64,000 nucleotides of DNA from the NCBI GenBank assembly GCA_007748055.1, contig CP036279.1, forward strand, positions 1,922,001 to 1,986,000, in the 5' to 3' direction. Below, in pieces: positions 38,801 to 47,703 of this stretch. The notes under the pieces are model-generated. The model was not told the DNA's origin. It saw nothing but the letters and a program-made list of their open reading frames with translations, and made no database searches. The position numbers and the translations under genes are program-made. This DNA is from Kolteria novifilia (lineage in GTDB: Bacteria > Planctomycetota > Planctomycetia > Kolteriales > Kolteriaceae). The number at the start of each line of letters is the position of its first letter. The stretch's first letter is position 1.

Positions 38801-39056
38801 GGAGCGACAGTGTGGCGCTGATGCCGAGGAGTCTTTCGAACGGGAGCGTCTCGGAGGCGGGGCTCACGGCTTCGAGTCGGAAGCGAAAGAGCTCCGAGAC
38901 GGCTTCCTCGCCTTCAAAGCCGACGAGAAGGAGGGCGTCTCCAAGCGAGGTGGTGAGTTGGGCGGAACGCTGTTGTTGGGATGGATGCTCTGGCAAGTTG
39001 GTTCTTCCTAGGGTTGGAGCAAACTTCCTGTCGGAGCCGGCATCAAGTCGGACCAT
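35817..39056 (-). CDS. vgrG: VgrG-like spike protein with 500-residue C-terminal extension (cassette A)
   Basis: VgrG forms the trimeric tip of contractile injection systems. At 1079 residues it is longer than the usual 600-700. The core (about 1-515) has the gp27-like region (FEGEEAVSELFRFRLEAVSP; VQYGESDVDFAQRLLEEEGYY) and the gp5-like OB fold (KYGRVRVRFPWSE; RVGQEVVIGFENGDPDCPLV). A Ser/Thr/Asp-rich linker (about 519-575) leads to a C-terminal extension with two hydrophobic stretches (near 695-720 and 760-792) and a beta-rich tail. It may start at TTG 38996, which has AGGAAG 8 nt upstream, instead of ATG 39056. It heads a vgrG-DUF6931-FxxW cassette. Confidence 0.9.
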   Translation of the reverse strand: MVRLDAGSDRKFAPTLGRTNLPEHPSQQQRSAQLTTSLGDALLLVGFEGEEAVSELFRFRLEAVSPASETLPFERLLGISATLSLRDDDAANAPVVRQFQGLIQTVAEIGTEGDFTRYEMDFVPTVWPLTQNRRFRIFQDKTVAAILSEVLGDHADCSRLQGETPRNYCVQYGESDVDFAQRLLEEEGYYFYFEQVDSSGRLIIANDSTIAPTSDLPNLPISPSPRPPKNERSLWNCRRRQELTAQQFATRAVAFQDPDFPLNRVQHIPAAVHSGQTTYQLHHRPTNQAIVHQFPGPFVKRFDSIGLNGEAEELHGFLETVSQTMEQSARVSAEQLASSSVRLEASGNCPSLACGYRFDATLSGEESAKYFVTRQRHRIRMSEYIADDAEATAYESDVVAIPASLRFRPVTRCTRPVVMGHQTALVIGFDGTTNSGSDQIFTDKYGRVRVRFPWSENDHNSCWVRVAQGWAGKSWGSLQIPRVGQEVVIGFENGDPDCPLVYGSVYNGQNPPPQTLPEQKHRSGVQSRTNGSTTSTAPSSDSTSASTDTTNIAESDSTDEVTFPRITDSTDSDSFSGIAIGDKSGSEFLHLRSAKDMLLDCYGNHYVVAKNERASFMDNSMLTIIGGMRGIDQLGVTIKFDDEFVLPFSDDVWKSVGLKLYWMSTRDLYANFGTETHLADNALVSTAASTHQHSSSAMSQLAFAACYFPPLAGLAGLLSSTGLNVAYVGRADGDRCTYTSYRNLEHHSKHSYVVGGVPSITMSPLSLLSNTVFALMWGGYTAILLSQKIVAGLCDMRDGTTGRNAVNEFSTVARYYGEMLGAIELMTGEVRKMETLAEVGTEIADIALRLIDDTPVISTQSAEAVEKLGVSLASTLDDLTGLSLMTAFETTSIPALITAKINGTGGMTPKDLYHYSSGNFIVDTDGMIALNSNSCVHVQADDLFSVNASTCALRTDFGTIALGDLGMKIEHSALTMQAMVQAVPEELSFTMSASADDGVTADSVTLAYGAGILIKSFSTIAMNVDDVASLIMTPEGIVLSYGASIIALTAEGIEMTGTIINHEASAAINQSAPSILQDV

Positions 39057-39123
39057 GACCTGCCAACTTCGCGGCCTATTCCTAGCGATAGAACGTAAAG
39101 AGTGCGCAAATTTCTACGCCAAT

Positions 39124-39152
39124 AGAATCATGGGACTTTCTTAGGGCGTCAA
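39124..39152 (-). promoter_or_regulatory. Candidate promoter of vgrG cassette A
   Basis: On the minus strand TTGACG (39152-39147) is followed after 17 bp by GATTCT (39129-39124), a modest sigma-70-type match about 70-130 bp before the possible vgrG starts. Confidence 0.3.
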
Positions 39153-39511
39153 AGGAAGCACGGGGGAGGCGTTTGGCGAGGTGACGACTCGTAGGCGAAC
39201 GGCGAAGAGGAAGTGTCGCGACGATAACAAAACATTCGGTTTCTAAGCTACGAAGGGGTGAATTCGTCGCAAAAGGTCTCTTACCGTTCACGTCCGAGAG
39301 ATTGGCCAGACGAAAGGCTCTTCACGCGTCGGCATGGCACCCAAAAAGTTAGGTCTTGACGGAGCCTAGGGCTCCGCGATCGTGCCTTTCGTTGGGCGAG
39401 AAGCGCCTTTCATTCGGCAAGTCCCCAACGGTAGGGGGCGAGGAGACCGCTTGCGGCCGGCATCGATGTGCTGGTGCGATGATACCGGAGAGCGCGAAAG
39501 CGCAACGAAAA

Positions 39512-39535
39512 CGGCCCGCCGTTTCGGGCGGGCCG
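39512..39535 (-). terminator. Rho-independent terminator of dnaK
   Basis: CGGCCCGCC and GGCGGGCCG form a 9-bp perfect stem with a 6-nt loop. On the minus strand it is followed by TTTTCGTT and lies about 48 bp after the dnaK stop. Confidence 0.75.
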
Positions 39536-39582
39536 GTTGAGACGCGTGATGACGCCGGTTGGGTGACTCGGCGGAGGAGCGA

Positions 39583-41511
39583 CTAGTTCTTCTCTTTGTA
39601 CTCCACGTCGATCGTGTCGCCGTCGGCGTCGCCCGAGGGAGCGCCGGCACCAGGATCGGCCGGTCCGCCTCCGGGAGCCTCTGCCCCGGGAGCGTCTTGC
39701 TGCCGCTGGTAGATCGCCGAGCCCATCGCCATCAACCCTTGCTGGAGTTCTTCAAGAGCCGTCTTGATGGCGGCGGCGTCGTCGCCCTTGGCCGTTTCGC
39801 GAACCTTCTCCATGGCTCGCTCGATCGGCTCCTTATCGGCGGCGGAGATCTTGTCGCCGTGCTCCTTCATCTGCTTTTCGGCTTCGTAGCAAGTCTGGTC
39901 GGCCATGTTTCGGGCGTCGATCAGTTCCCGCTTTTTCTTGTCCTCGGAGTTGTGCTCCTCGGCGTCGCGACGCATCTGCTCGACTTCGTCTTGCGAGAGG
40001 CCGCTGGAGGATTCGATCTTGACCGACTGCTCCTTGCCGGTGCCTTGATCCTTGGCGGAGACATTCAGGATGCCGTTGGCGTCGATCGAGAAGGTCACCT
40101 CGACTTGCGGCATGCCACGCGGAGCCGGAGCGATCCCGTCGAGGCGGAACTTGCCGAGCGTCCGGTTGTCGTTGGCGAACTCCCGTTCTCCTTGGAGGAC
40201 GTGAATGTCGACCGCCGTTTGATTGTCCTCCGCCGTCGAGAAGGTCTGCTTCTTGTCGGTCGGGATGGTGGTGTTCTTCTCGATCAGCTTGGTCATCACG
40301 CCGCCAAGCGTCTCGATCCCGAGCGACAAGGGGGTGACGTCGAGCAGGAGGACGTCGGAGACCTCGCCAGCCATGACGCCGCCCTGGATCGCCGCGCCGA
40401 CCGCGACGACTTCGTCGGGATTGACGCCTTTGTGGGGTTCCCGGGCGAAGAGGGTCTTGACGAGTTCCTGAACCTTGGGAATCCGGGTCGATCCGCCGAC
40501 GAGAACGACTTGGTCGATGTCGGCTGGCTTGAGTTTGGCGTCCTCGAGCGCCTGCAAGCACGGGTGCTTACAGCGTTCAACGAGGTTGTCGACGAGTTGC
40601 TCGAACTTGGCCCGGGTGACGGTCATGCTCAAGTGCTTGGGACCGGACGCGTCGGCCGTGATAAACGGGAGGTTGACGTCGGTCTGCATCTGGCCGGAGA
40701 GTTCCTTCTTGGCTTTCTCGGCCGCTTCCTTGAGTCGCTGCAGCGCCATGTTGTCCTGACGCAGGTCGATCCCGTGATCCTTCTTGAACTCGTCGGCGAT
40801 GTAGTTGATCAACTCCTCGTCGAAGTCGTCACCGCCAAGATGGGTATCTCCATTGGTTGAAAGGACGTCGAAGACCCCTTCGGCGACATCGAGGATGGAG
40901 ATATCGAAGGTACCGCCACCGAGGTCGAAGACGGCGATCTTCTCGCTCTTGCCGGCTCCCTTGTCGAGACCGTACGCGAGGGCGGCCGCGGTCGGCTCGT
41001 TGATGATCCGCATCACCTCGAGGCCGGAGATCGTGCCGGCGTCCTTGGTAGCTTGCCGCTGGGCGTCATTGAAGTAGGCCGGGACGGTGATGACGGCCTT
41101 GTTGACCTTGTGTCCGAGGTACGCTTCGGCAGCTTCCTTGAGCTTGCGAAGGACCATCGCCGAGATTTCGGGGGGAGTGAACTCATCATCGTCGATCTTG
41201 ACTTTGACGAGTTCGTCGGGCCCGCCGGTCACCTCGTAGGGGACCATCTTCTCTTCGTTCTGGACCTCGTTGTGACGACGACCCATGAACCGCTTGATGC
41301 TGAAAACGGTCTTGGTCGGGTTGGTGATGGCTTGGCGCTTGGCGGGGTCGCCGACCAGGCGATCTCCCTTGTCCGTGAACGCGACGACGCTCGGGGTGAG
41401 TCGGTTCCCCTCTTGGTTGGGGATCACCGTCGTGTCTTTGCCTTCCATCACGGAAACGACTGAGTTGGTGGTTCCCAGGTCGATTCCAATGATCTTTTCT
41501 CCGTCTGCCAT
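39583..41511 (-). CDS. dnaK: Chaperone protein DnaK (Hsp70)
   Basis: DnaK is the ATP-dependent Hsp70 chaperone for folding and stress protection. The 642-residue protein has the ATPase N-terminus ([16 protein letters not shown]), the [17 protein letters not shown] and [14 protein letters not shown] motifs, the substrate domain ([16 protein letters not shown]) and the usual Gly/Ala/Pro-rich tail ending in [11 protein letters not shown] good ribosome binding site (GAAGGAG) precedes the ATG. grpE and dnaJ are not adjacent. Upstream DNA has two TTGGCA-type inverted repeats and no CIRCE element, so control may differ from HrcA. A terminator hairpin follows. Confidence 0.98.
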   Translation of the reverse strand: MADGEKIIGIDLGTTNSVVSVMEGKDTTVIPNQEGNRLTPSVVAFTDKGDRLVGDPAKRQAITNPTKTVFSIKRFMGRRHNEVQNEEKMVPYEVTGGPDELVKVKIDDDEFTPPEISAMVLRKLKEAAEAYLGHKVNKAVITVPAYFNDAQRQATKDAGTISGLEVMRIINEPTAAALAYGLDKGAGKSEKIAVFDLGGGTFDISILDVAEGVFDVLSTNGDTHLGGDDFDEELINYIADEFKKDHGIDLRQDNMALQRLKEAAEKAKKELSGQMQTDVNLPFITADASGPKHLSMTVTRAKFEQLVDNLVERCKHPCLQALEDAKLKPADIDQVVLVGGSTRIPKVQELVKTLFAREPHKGVNPDEVVAVGAAIQGGVMAGEVSDVLLLDVTPLSLGIETLGGVMTKLIEKNTTIPTDKKQTFSTAEDNQTAVDIHVLQGEREFANDNRTLGKFRLDGIAPAPRGMPQVEVTFSIDANGILNVSAKDQGTGKEQSVKIESSSGLSQDEVEQMRRDAEEHNSEDKKKRELIDARNMADQTCYEAEKQMKEHGDKISAADKEPIERAMEKVRETAKGDDAAAIKTALEELQQGLMAMGSAIYQRQQDAPGAEAPGGGPADPGAGAPSGDADGDTIDVEYKEKN

Positions 41512-41687
41512 GATGAAGTGCTCCTTCTTGAGCCTGAATCACTCACTCCGCGGCGTCCCCCAGTCGAGAAGACACTCGGTGCCGTTCTCTTTGCAATCAT
41601 CGTGCCAGGAGATGATCTCTCGGGAGCGAAGTGGTGTAAGGGTTTATGGATTCCTTGGTTAGGAGTTGTGTCAATTGTGTGCCGTGT

Positions 41688-41713
41688 TTGGCAGTCGGCA
41701 AGACGGCTGCCAA
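41688..41713 (-). promoter_or_regulatory. Inverted repeat with sigma-54-like match upstream of dnaK
   Basis: TTGGCAG and CTGCCAA flank a 12-nt spacer. Read on the minus strand, TTGGCAGCCGTCTTGC (41713-41698) fits the -24/-12 layout (TTGGCA, then TTGC at the correct spacing). A second palindrome, TGCCAA-T-TTGGCA, is at 41748-41760. A TTGACA (minus, 41674-41669) also lies nearby with no good -10. Which of these drives dnaK is open. Confidence 0.35.
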
Positions 41714-41812
41714 TTTTGCATCGTGATTGGGGCTGGTCTGCGGGATGTGCCAATTTGGCATGGGCGGCGTTGACGCTTTGGGGAAAAGACGTTGGCGAAC
41801 GCTTTCGTTTGC

Positions 41813-41841
41813 TTGACTCTGCCTTTTTGCTTCAGTAACCT
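41813..41841 (+). promoter_or_regulatory. Candidate promoter of pheA
   Basis: TTGACT (41813-41818) and TAACCT (41836-41841) are separated by 17 bp, about 60 bp before the pheA start. The match is fair. Confidence 0.4.
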
Positions 41842-41903
41842 ACGTCGCATGTTGAATTTCGGCTGTTAACATCCAACCTTCATCATTTGTTCGGCGCTCA
41901 TTT

Positions 41904-43019
41904 ATGGCCCAAAAGAAGGGAACCGGCTCGACACGCTCCGCGTCCAAGCTCGACAGTCTCCGCAACCAGATCGATCGCCTCGACCTCCAGTTGCTGAAGC
42001 TCGCGAACGATCGGGCAAAGCTTGCGGTCGACATCGGCAAAATCAAGGCTGAGCAAGGAGTTGAGGTCTTTTCCCCTGCTCGGGAGGACGAGATCCTCAC
42101 CCGGATGGTGGAGAAGAACACCGGGCCGCTCGACAATCGTGCCGTCCGGGCTCTCTTTCGCGAGCTAATGAGCGCAAGTCGTTCGCTCCAAAGAGGGTTG
42201 CGGGTCGCCTATCTTGGCCCGGAATACAGCTTCAGTCACCTCGCCGCTCTTGAGAAGTTTGGCAGCTCCGTCGACTACGTCCCCGTCGCGACGATCGCCG
42301 GGGTCTTCGAGATCGTCAATCGTGGTCAGGCCGACCTTGGGCTCGTTCCGGTCGAGAACTCGACCGATGGCCGGGTCGCCGACACGTTGGACATGTTTAC
42401 TCGGCTGCCGCTGAAGATCTGCGCGGAAGTCTCCCTCAAGGTTCATCACAACCTGCTGGCGATGTGCTCCCTCGCCGATATTCGGCGAATTTACAGCAAG
42501 CCGCAGGCCCTGTCGCAATGCCGGAAGTGGTTGGCGACCAACGTCCCGCAGGCGCAACTGAAGGAAGTCGCGAGCACCACCACGGCGGCTCAACTGGCCA
42601 AGCAGGAGCCGCACGCGGCGGCGGTGGCCAGTCGGCAGGCTGGCGTAAAGTATGGTCTCAACACGCTTTGCGAAGATATTGAAGACTTCGAGAACAACGT
42701 GACGCGGTTCGCGGTCGTCGGTCACCAGGCCAGTCCCCGAACCGGCAAGGACAAGACGTCCATCATGTTCAAGATTCCCGATCAACCGGGAACGCTCAGC
42801 GATGTCTTGGCGATTTTCAAGAAAAACAAGATCAATATGAGCTGGATCGAGTCGTTTCCGGCCAGAACCGACGGCAAAAAGAACGAATATGTCTTCTTTG
42901 CCGACCTGACTGGCCACACCAACGAGATCAAGATCAAGCGAACGATCGAAGCCATCGGCCGCAAATGCGAGAACCTGGAGGTTCTCGGATCATTCCCTCG
43001 CGGGGAATGTTTCGACTAA
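41904..43019 (+). CDS. pheA: Bifunctional chorismate mutase / prephenate dehydratase
   Basis: This P-protein turns chorismate into prephenate and then phenylpyruvate for phenylalanine synthesis. The 371 residues comprise an AroQ-type mutase (about 15-95; LRNQIDRLDLQLLKLANDRA), a prephenate dehydratase (about 100-275; VAYLGPEYSFSHLAA, LVPVENSTDGRVADTL) and an ACT domain (FKIPDQPGTLSDVLAIF). The ACT motif usually written ESRP reads ESFP here (SWIESFPA), which may alter phenylalanine feedback. There is no clear ribosome binding site. It precedes aroF, another aromatic pathway gene, by about 200 bp. Confidence 0.95.
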   Translation: MAQKKGTGSTRSASKLDSLRNQIDRLDLQLLKLANDRAKLAVDIGKIKAEQGVEVFSPAREDEILTRMVEKNTGPLDNRAVRALFRELMSASRSLQRGLRVAYLGPEYSFSHLAALEKFGSSVDYVPVATIAGVFEIVNRGQADLGLVPVENSTDGRVADTLDMFTRLPLKICAEVSLKVHHNLLAMCSLADIRRIYSKPQALSQCRKWLATNVPQAQLKEVASTTTAAQLAKQEPHAAAVASRQAGVKYGLNTLCEDIEDFENNVTRFAVVGHQASPRTGKDKTSIMFKIPDQPGTLSDVLAIFKKNKINMSWIESFPARTDGKKNEYVFFADLTGHTNEIKIKRTIEAIGRKCENLEVLGSFPRGECFD

Positions 43020-43223
43020 GCGTCGACGCGGATTTGGAGTTCCGAACCGGCTTCGCCTGAGCCGTGGTCTCTCCCCCCGCATCGCGTGACGTTTCTAATC
43101 ACCACTAAGTCGGATCTCAATTCGGCGTCCTTAGCTCCTTTGATGTAAGTCGACGCATCGATATGATTCCGACGGGGGAAGTGCTTCCGATACGGGAGCC
43201 CACCGAGTCTATCGAGTTCACTC

Positions 43224-44264
43224 ATGATCATTGTCATTAAACCCAACGCCACCGATGCCCAGATTGACCATGTCGTCGACAGGGTCAAGGAACTCGGGTT
43301 CACGCCGCACCTCAGCACCGGAACCGAGCGGACGATCATCGGGGTGATTGGGGACGAGGACCGTCTTCGCGCCGAACCGTTGCAGGCGATCGACGGCGTC
43401 GAGCAAGTCATCCCCGTCCTCAAGCCGTTCAAACTCGCCAGCCGCGAAAAGCACCGCGAAGAGACCGTCATCGATGTCGGAGGTGTCAAGATCGGCGGCG
43501 GCAACCTCATGATGATCGCCGGTCCCTGCGCCATTGAAGGGGAGGAGATCCTCTTCGACATCGCCAAGAAGGTGCGGGCCGCGGGCGCGAACGTCTTGCG
43601 AGGCGGCGCCTTCAAGCCGCGGACGAGCCCTTATAGCTTCCAGGGATTGGGCGAGGAAGGGCTCAAGATTCTCCGCGCCGCCGGCGATCGCTACGAGATG
43701 CCGGTCATTACCGAAGTGATGGACCCCAGGCAGGTCGAACTCGTCGAACGCTACACCGATCTCTTCCAGATCGGAGCTCGCAACATGCAGAACTTCAATC
43801 TGCTCAACGAAGTCGGTCAGACCAACAAGGCGGTCGTGCTCAAACGCGGGATGGGGGCGACGGTCAAGGACCTGATCATGTCGGCCGAGTACGTCCTGTC
43901 CAACGGCAATCAGAACGTCATTTTGTGCGAGCGTGGGGTGAAGAGCTTCGAGTCCTCCACCCGCAACATGCTCGATCTTTCGGCCGTGCCGAACGTGAAA
44001 GGCCAGTGCCATCTTCCGATCATCGTCGATCCGAGTCACGCGACCGGCCGGCGCGATCTGATCCCCGCGATGGCTCGTGCCTCGGTGGCGGCTGGAGCCG
44101 ACGGCGTTCACATCGAAGTTCATTCGTGTCCGGAAAAGGCCCTGTCGGATGGGCCGCAGGCGCTCTTGCCCGACGAGTATCACGAACTGATGCAGGAGTT
44201 GAGCAAGCTCGCCGACGTCTTGAACAAGCAAATGACCTACGCGCATCAGGGAGCCAACGCGTGA
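43224..44264 (+). CDS. aroF: 3-Deoxy-7-phosphoheptulonate synthase (DAHP synthase)
   Basis: This enzyme makes DAHP from PEP and erythrose-4-phosphate, the first step of the shikimate pathway. The 346-residue protein is of the type I-beta group: an N-terminal ferredoxin-like regulatory domain ([19 protein letters not shown], about 1-75) is followed by a TIM barrel with [36 protein letters not shown] and [14 protein letters not shown]. It overlaps tpiA by four bases (GTGA), so the two are translationally coupled. Close linkage to pheA suggests shared control of aromatic synthesis. Confidence 0.96.
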   Translation: MIIVIKPNATDAQIDHVVDRVKELGFTPHLSTGTERTIIGVIGDEDRLRAEPLQAIDGVEQVIPVLKPFKLASREKHREETVIDVGGVKIGGGNLMMIAGPCAIEGEEILFDIAKKVRAAGANVLRGGAFKPRTSPYSFQGLGEEGLKILRAAGDRYEMPVITEVMDPRQVELVERYTDLFQIGARNMQNFNLLNEVGQTNKAVVLKRGMGATVKDLIMSAEYVLSNGNQNVILCERGVKSFESSTRNMLDLSAVPNVKGQCHLPIIVDPSHATGRRDLIPAMARASVAAGADGVHIEVHSCPEKALSDGPQALLPDEYHELMQELSKLADVLNKQMTYAHQGANA

Positions 44265-45037
44265 GCGATCGACGCCCATTCATCGCCGGCAATTGGAAAA
44301 TGAACCTCGTCCGGGAAGAGGGGGAGCGGCTCGTTCGCGACCTCATCCATTCGGTCGGTGAGGTGAAGGAAACGGACATCGCGGTTTGCCCGCCGTTTCC
44401 CTACTTGTCCGATCTGCACGACGTGCTGGTCGGCAGCAATGTCGCCCTGGGCGCCCAAAACATGTCGTTCGAAGCCAAGGGAGCCTTCACCGGGGAAGTT
44501 TCCTCGTCGATGCTGCTCGACGTCGGCTGCAAGTACGTGATCCTCGGTCACAGCGAGCGTCGCGAACTCTACGGCGAGGACGATGAGGCCGTCAATCGCA
44601 AGGTCAAAGCCGCCGTCGACGCGGGCCTCAAGCCGATCGTTTGCGTCGGGGAACGCCTCGAACAGCACGAGGCGGGTCAGTCGCGCGACGTCTGTAGCAC
44701 CCAACTTCGGGGAGCCTTTGTCGGCATTCCCCCCGAGCAGTTCCGTCAAGTCACTATCGCCTACGAGCCGGTCTGGGCGATTGGCACCGGCCGCGTCGCG
44801 ACTCCCGAGCACGCCGAGGAGATTCACGGCCACATCCGCGAACGGCTCACCGATGCCTTTGGCGCCGACCTCGCGCTGCAAACACGCATCCTTTACGGCG
44901 GCAGCGTCAAGCCGAGCAACGCCGAGGGACTCCTTTCCCAGCCAAACGTCGACGGGGCGCTCGTCGGCGGAGCGAGCCTCAAGGCCGACGATTTCGCCGG
45001 CATCATCCACGCGGCCGAGAAGGTCGCGATGTCGTAG
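44261..45037 (+). CDS. tpiA: Triose-phosphate isomerase
   Basis: TpiA interconverts dihydroxyacetone phosphate and glyceraldehyde-3-phosphate. The 258-residue protein has FIAGNWKMN (catalytic Lys), [13 protein letters not shown] (His) and [12 protein letters not shown] (catalytic Glu), and the phosphate loop [12 protein letters not shown]. The GTG start at 44261 is chosen because GGGAG precedes it and no ATG exists before the conserved GNWKMN; it overlaps the aroF stop. Confidence 0.96.
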   Translation: MSDRRPFIAGNWKMNLVREEGERLVRDLIHSVGEVKETDIAVCPPFPYLSDLHDVLVGSNVALGAQNMSFEAKGAFTGEVSSSMLLDVGCKYVILGHSERRELYGEDDEAVNRKVKAAVDAGLKPIVCVGERLEQHEAGQSRDVCSTQLRGAFVGIPPEQFRQVTIAYEPVWAIGTGRVATPEHAEEIHGHIRERLTDAFGADLALQTRILYGGSVKPSNAEGLLSQPNVDGALVGGASLKADDFAGIIHAAEKVAMS

Positions 45038-45131
45038 TTGTCCCCGTCGTTTGGGCTGGTCAGTGAATCCACGAACCGATACATTGACGGTTGCGGACGA
45101 GGGATGACCGCCTTGGCGCGATAGCGAACAC

Positions 45132-45182
45132 AAGGGGTCAGGTCTCTCTTTTCTCGAGTAAGAGAGAGACCTGGCCCCTTTT
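45132..45182. terminator. Long hairpin between tpiA and secG
   Basis: AAGGGGTCAGGTCTCTCTT and AAGAGAGAGACCTGGCCCCT pair almost completely around a short loop, followed by TTTTCC. It may end the tpiA transcript. The secG start codon lies only about 10 nt after it. The outer sequence resembles dispersed REP-like elements. Confidence 0.6.
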
Positions 45183-45190
45183 CCTATCGC

Positions 45191-45715
45191 ATGGATGCTG
45201 TGAAGGACTCTCACGTGTTGGTGGCTTTTCTTTATTTTATCCTGTTTCTGATGTCGGTCTTTCTCATCCTGGTGATTTTGGTCCAACGTGGCCGGGGCGG
45301 TGGCTTGGCCGGGGCACTCGGAGGCATGGGCGGCAGCAGCGCGTTCGGCACGAAGTCGGGTGACGTCTTCACTTGGATCACGGCCGGCTGCTTCCTGGTC
45401 TGGCTCTGCATGAACCTTGGCCTCAACTGGCTCATGGCGGACAACACCGTCTTCACCGGCGGCGACGAAGCGGGGCAATCGATTGTTGCGCCGGGCGAAC
45501 CGGGTACCGGAGCGATCGACATCAAGGATCCCGCGGCGAAGCCGGACGGAGCGGGTGTCGTGCCGGTCGAAGAAGAAAGCGACAGCGCTCCCGCGAAAGC
45601 TGCCGATGCCAAGCCCGCCGCGGAGGAGAAGTCTGCCGAGAAGCCAGCTCCTCCCGCCGAGAAGTCGGCCGCCGAGAAGAGTGCTGACGCGAAGGCCGAG
45701 ACGCCGAAGTCGTAA
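45191..45715 (+). CDS. secG: Protein translocase subunit SecG with extended tail
   Basis: SecG assists SecYE in protein export. Residues 1-85 are typical: two membrane helices around the conserved VILVQRGRGGGLAGALGG loop and a GGSSAFGTKSGDVFTWIT stretch. The remaining ~90 residues form a low-complexity tail rich in Ala, Lys, Glu and Pro (for example AEEKSAEKPAPPAEKSAAEK), making the protein 174 residues where many SecG proteins have 75-120. The ATG has no visible Shine-Dalgarno sequence and follows a long hairpin almost directly. Confidence 0.92.
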   Translation: MDAVKDSHVLVAFLYFILFLMSVFLILVILVQRGRGGGLAGALGGMGGSSAFGTKSGDVFTWITAGCFLVWLCMNLGLNWLMADNTVFTGGDEAGQSIVAPGEPGTGAIDIKDPAAKPDGAGVVPVEEESDSAPAKAADAKPAAEEKSAEKPAPPAEKSAAEKSADAKAETPKS

Positions 45716-45840
45716 CCTCGCCGCGACCCCGTGGTTCGCTGGCTGACGAATTTCGCTTGAGATCCCGTTCGCTACCCGTGGCAACGAGCTGATCGACCGT
45801 CAGCATTCACCGACCGACCCCGTCGAGGGAGAGAACATCC

Positions 45841-46710
45841 TTGCTCACCAGCATGACGGGATTCGGCCAGGCGCGCGAGGAGCGGGACGGGCTGAACTGC
45901 TCGGTCGAAGTTCGATCGGTCAACAACCGCTTCCTCAAGGTCGTCTCGAAGCTTCCCGATTCGCACGGGAGCTTGGAACTCGACATCGAGAAGGCCGTGA
46001 AGGAGAAGATTGGCCGCGGGACGGTCTACATCACCTTCCACCTGCGCCGGCTCGCGTGCGAGTCCACGTATCAGATCAACACCGAGGTGCTTCGCGTCTA
46101 TCTCGGCCAGCTCGCCGATCTGGGTGTCGATCGCTCGCAGATCGTCGGATCGCTCCTGACGTTGCCCGGCGTGGTCAACGAACCGACCGAGGAGAAGGAT
46201 CCGCAGCAAGACTGGGCGCTGATGAGCGAGACGCTCCGGCAGGCCCTCGAGCGGCTCCTCAACATGCGTCGCGACGAAGGCGCGGCGATGCACCGTGAGC
46301 TTCAGGATGCTTCGGGACGGGTCGCCGGCGAACTTGACGCGATCGGAGAGCACGCGACGCGGACCGCTGAGGCCTACCGCAACCGGCTGCTCGAGCGGGT
46401 CGGCAACTTGCTCAAGGACCGGGGCGTGACGGTCGCCGAGAGCGACCTGATTCGGGAGGTGTCGATCTTCGCCGACCGGGCGGACATCACCGAAGAAGTG
46501 ACTCGGCTGAAGAGCCACTTGCGGCAGTTCGACGAGATCATGCGGAGCCAGGCCAACGTCGGCCGCAAGCTCGAGTTCGTCGTGCAGGAGATGCACCGCG
46601 AAGCCAACACGATCGGCTCGAAGGCGAACGACATCGCCATCTCGCGCCGCGTGGTCGAGATGAAGAACGAGATCGAACGGATTCGCGAGATAATTCAGAA
46701 CGTAGAATGA
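45841..46710 (+). CDS. yicC: YicC/YloC family endoribonuclease
   Basis: This 289-residue protein starts at TTG 45841, since the family N-terminus is M-x-x-SMTGFG and this gives MLTSMTGFGQAREE; GGGAG lies upstream. Other features are VEVRSVNNRFLKV, a middle helical region, and a C-terminus with DEIMRSQANVGRKLEFVVQEMHRE (split by family as the DUF1732 part) and NTIGSKANDIAISRRVVEMK. YicC proteins are endoribonucleases linked to small-RNA decay. It precedes gmk and rpoZ, a common bacterial gene order. Confidence 0.95.
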   Translation: MLTSMTGFGQAREERDGLNCSVEVRSVNNRFLKVVSKLPDSHGSLELDIEKAVKEKIGRGTVYITFHLRRLACESTYQINTEVLRVYLGQLADLGVDRSQIVGSLLTLPGVVNEPTEEKDPQQDWALMSETLRQALERLLNMRRDEGAAMHRELQDASGRVAGELDAIGEHATRTAEAYRNRLLERVGNLLKDRGVTVAESDLIREVSIFADRADITEEVTRLKSHLRQFDEIMRSQANVGRKLEFVVQEMHREANTIGSKANDIAISRRVVEMKNEIERIREIIQNVE

Positions 46711-46723
46711 CACGGCGAGAACG

Positions 46724-47317
46724 ATGGCCGAGGCGGAACGTGGACTCCTTATCGTCATCTCCGGCCCCAGCGGAAGTGGAAAATCGACGCTGGTTCGAGA
46801 GTTGATGCGCGACGGGGAATTTCCACTCAGCTTCTCGGTCTCGGCGACGAGCCGGCCGCCCAGACCCAATGAGCGGGACGGGATCGACTATCTGTTTCTT
46901 CCGCGCGAGCGTTTCGAGCAGATGCGCGATGGCGGTGAGTTTCTCGAGTCGGCCGAAGTGCACGGGCATCTCTACGGGACGCCGAAAGGCCCGGTGGAGC
47001 AAGCCCTCGCGGCCGGAAAATGGGTTCTCTTGGACATCGACGTCCAGGGATTTCACCAAGTGCGCGAGATGATGCCCGACGCGGTCAGCATCTTCGTGCG
47101 GACGCCGACCTTGGAGCTGGCGGCGCAGCGGCTCAATGAGCGGGGAACGGAGTCCGAGGAGGTGATCGCCCGGCGGATCAAACAGGCCGCCCGCGAAATG
47201 GCGCACGCCCCCGAGTACGACTATCAGTTGGTTAACGAGTCTCTTCCCCAAGCGGTCTCGACGTTTCGGACGCTGCTGTGGGGAGTACGAACCCTCCGAG
47301 GTTGCAAACATGATTGA
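46724..47317 (+). CDS. gmk: Guanylate kinase
   Basis: Gmk phosphorylates GMP to GDP with ATP. The 197-residue protein has the P-loop [13 protein letters not shown], the GMP-binding segment [15 protein letters not shown] with DGIDYLFL, and the lid region [11 protein letters not shown]. It lies 13 bp after yicC and overlaps rpoZ by eight bases. Confidence 0.97.
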   Translation: MAEAERGLLIVISGPSGSGKSTLVRELMRDGEFPLSFSVSATSRPPRPNERDGIDYLFLPRERFEQMRDGGEFLESAEVHGHLYGTPKGPVEQALAAGKWVLLDIDVQGFHQVREMMPDAVSIFVRTPTLELAAQRLNERGTESEEVIARRIKQAAREMAHAPEYDYQLVNESLPQAVSTFRTLLWGVRTLRGCKHD

Positions 47318-47564
47318 TGAGTTGCGGGAAGAAGAGATCGTCAACAAGGTCGGTGGACGTTTCAAGCTGACGACGCTGATTCAAAAGCGGTTGATCGCCC
47401 TCAACGCCGGGGCTCGTCCGCTCGTCTCGATGCACACCAGCAACAAGATGGAAATCGTGATCCGCGAGATCATGGAAAACAAGATCGAACTCGACAACAC
47501 CGGCGTGGTTTCCACGATCGAGGATCAACTCTCCGACGCGGGTGACTTCGACGAGGAATTCTAA
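47310..47564 (+). CDS. rpoZ: RNA polymerase omega subunit
   Basis: Omega helps assemble and stabilise RNA polymerase. This 84-residue protein has the family pattern [20 protein letters not shown] and a following acidic tail. Its position after yicC and gmk supports the call. The start overlaps the gmk stop, implying coupling. A hairpin terminator follows. Confidence 0.93.
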   Translation: MIDELREEEIVNKVGGRFKLTTLIQKRLIALNAGARPLVSMHTSNKMEIVIREIMENKIELDNTGVVSTIEDQLSDAGDFDEEF

Positions 47565-47619
47565 GCTCGACCCGTTCCGCCCTCGCGTGGGCAACGTTTC
47601 TCTTTAAGTCGACAAGTAC

Positions 47620-47647
47620 AAAGGCAGGTCCATTGCGGCCTGCCTTT
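47620..47647. terminator. Terminator after rpoZ
   Basis: AAAGGCAGG and CCTGCCTTT form a 9-bp stem with a 10-nt loop between the convergent rpoZ and BBP7 genes. The A/T ends would give a U-run-like edge on both strands, so it could act bidirectionally. Confidence 0.65.
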
Positions 47648-47703
47648 GCCATTTCTTGGGGCTCTTTGAGAGACGTCCCCGCCTGTTCGGGCCTTGTCGC
47701 TCG

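Larger units (their letters stand above)
39057..39582. other. Intergenic region between vgrG and dnaK
   Basis: About 525 bp with no gene. It carries a candidate minus-strand promoter for vgrG, a partial copy of the GGCATGGCACCCAA repeat tail near 39334, and the dnaK terminator hairpin. Confidence 0.6.

Noticed and set aside
39559-40860. 433-residue plus-strand frame
   Set aside because: It lies wholly antisense to dnaK and has low-complexity Leu/Val/Asp composition typical of a shadow frame.
44246-45784. 512-residue minus-strand frame across tpiA and secG
   Set aside because: It covers two certain genes on the other strand and has no protein features.
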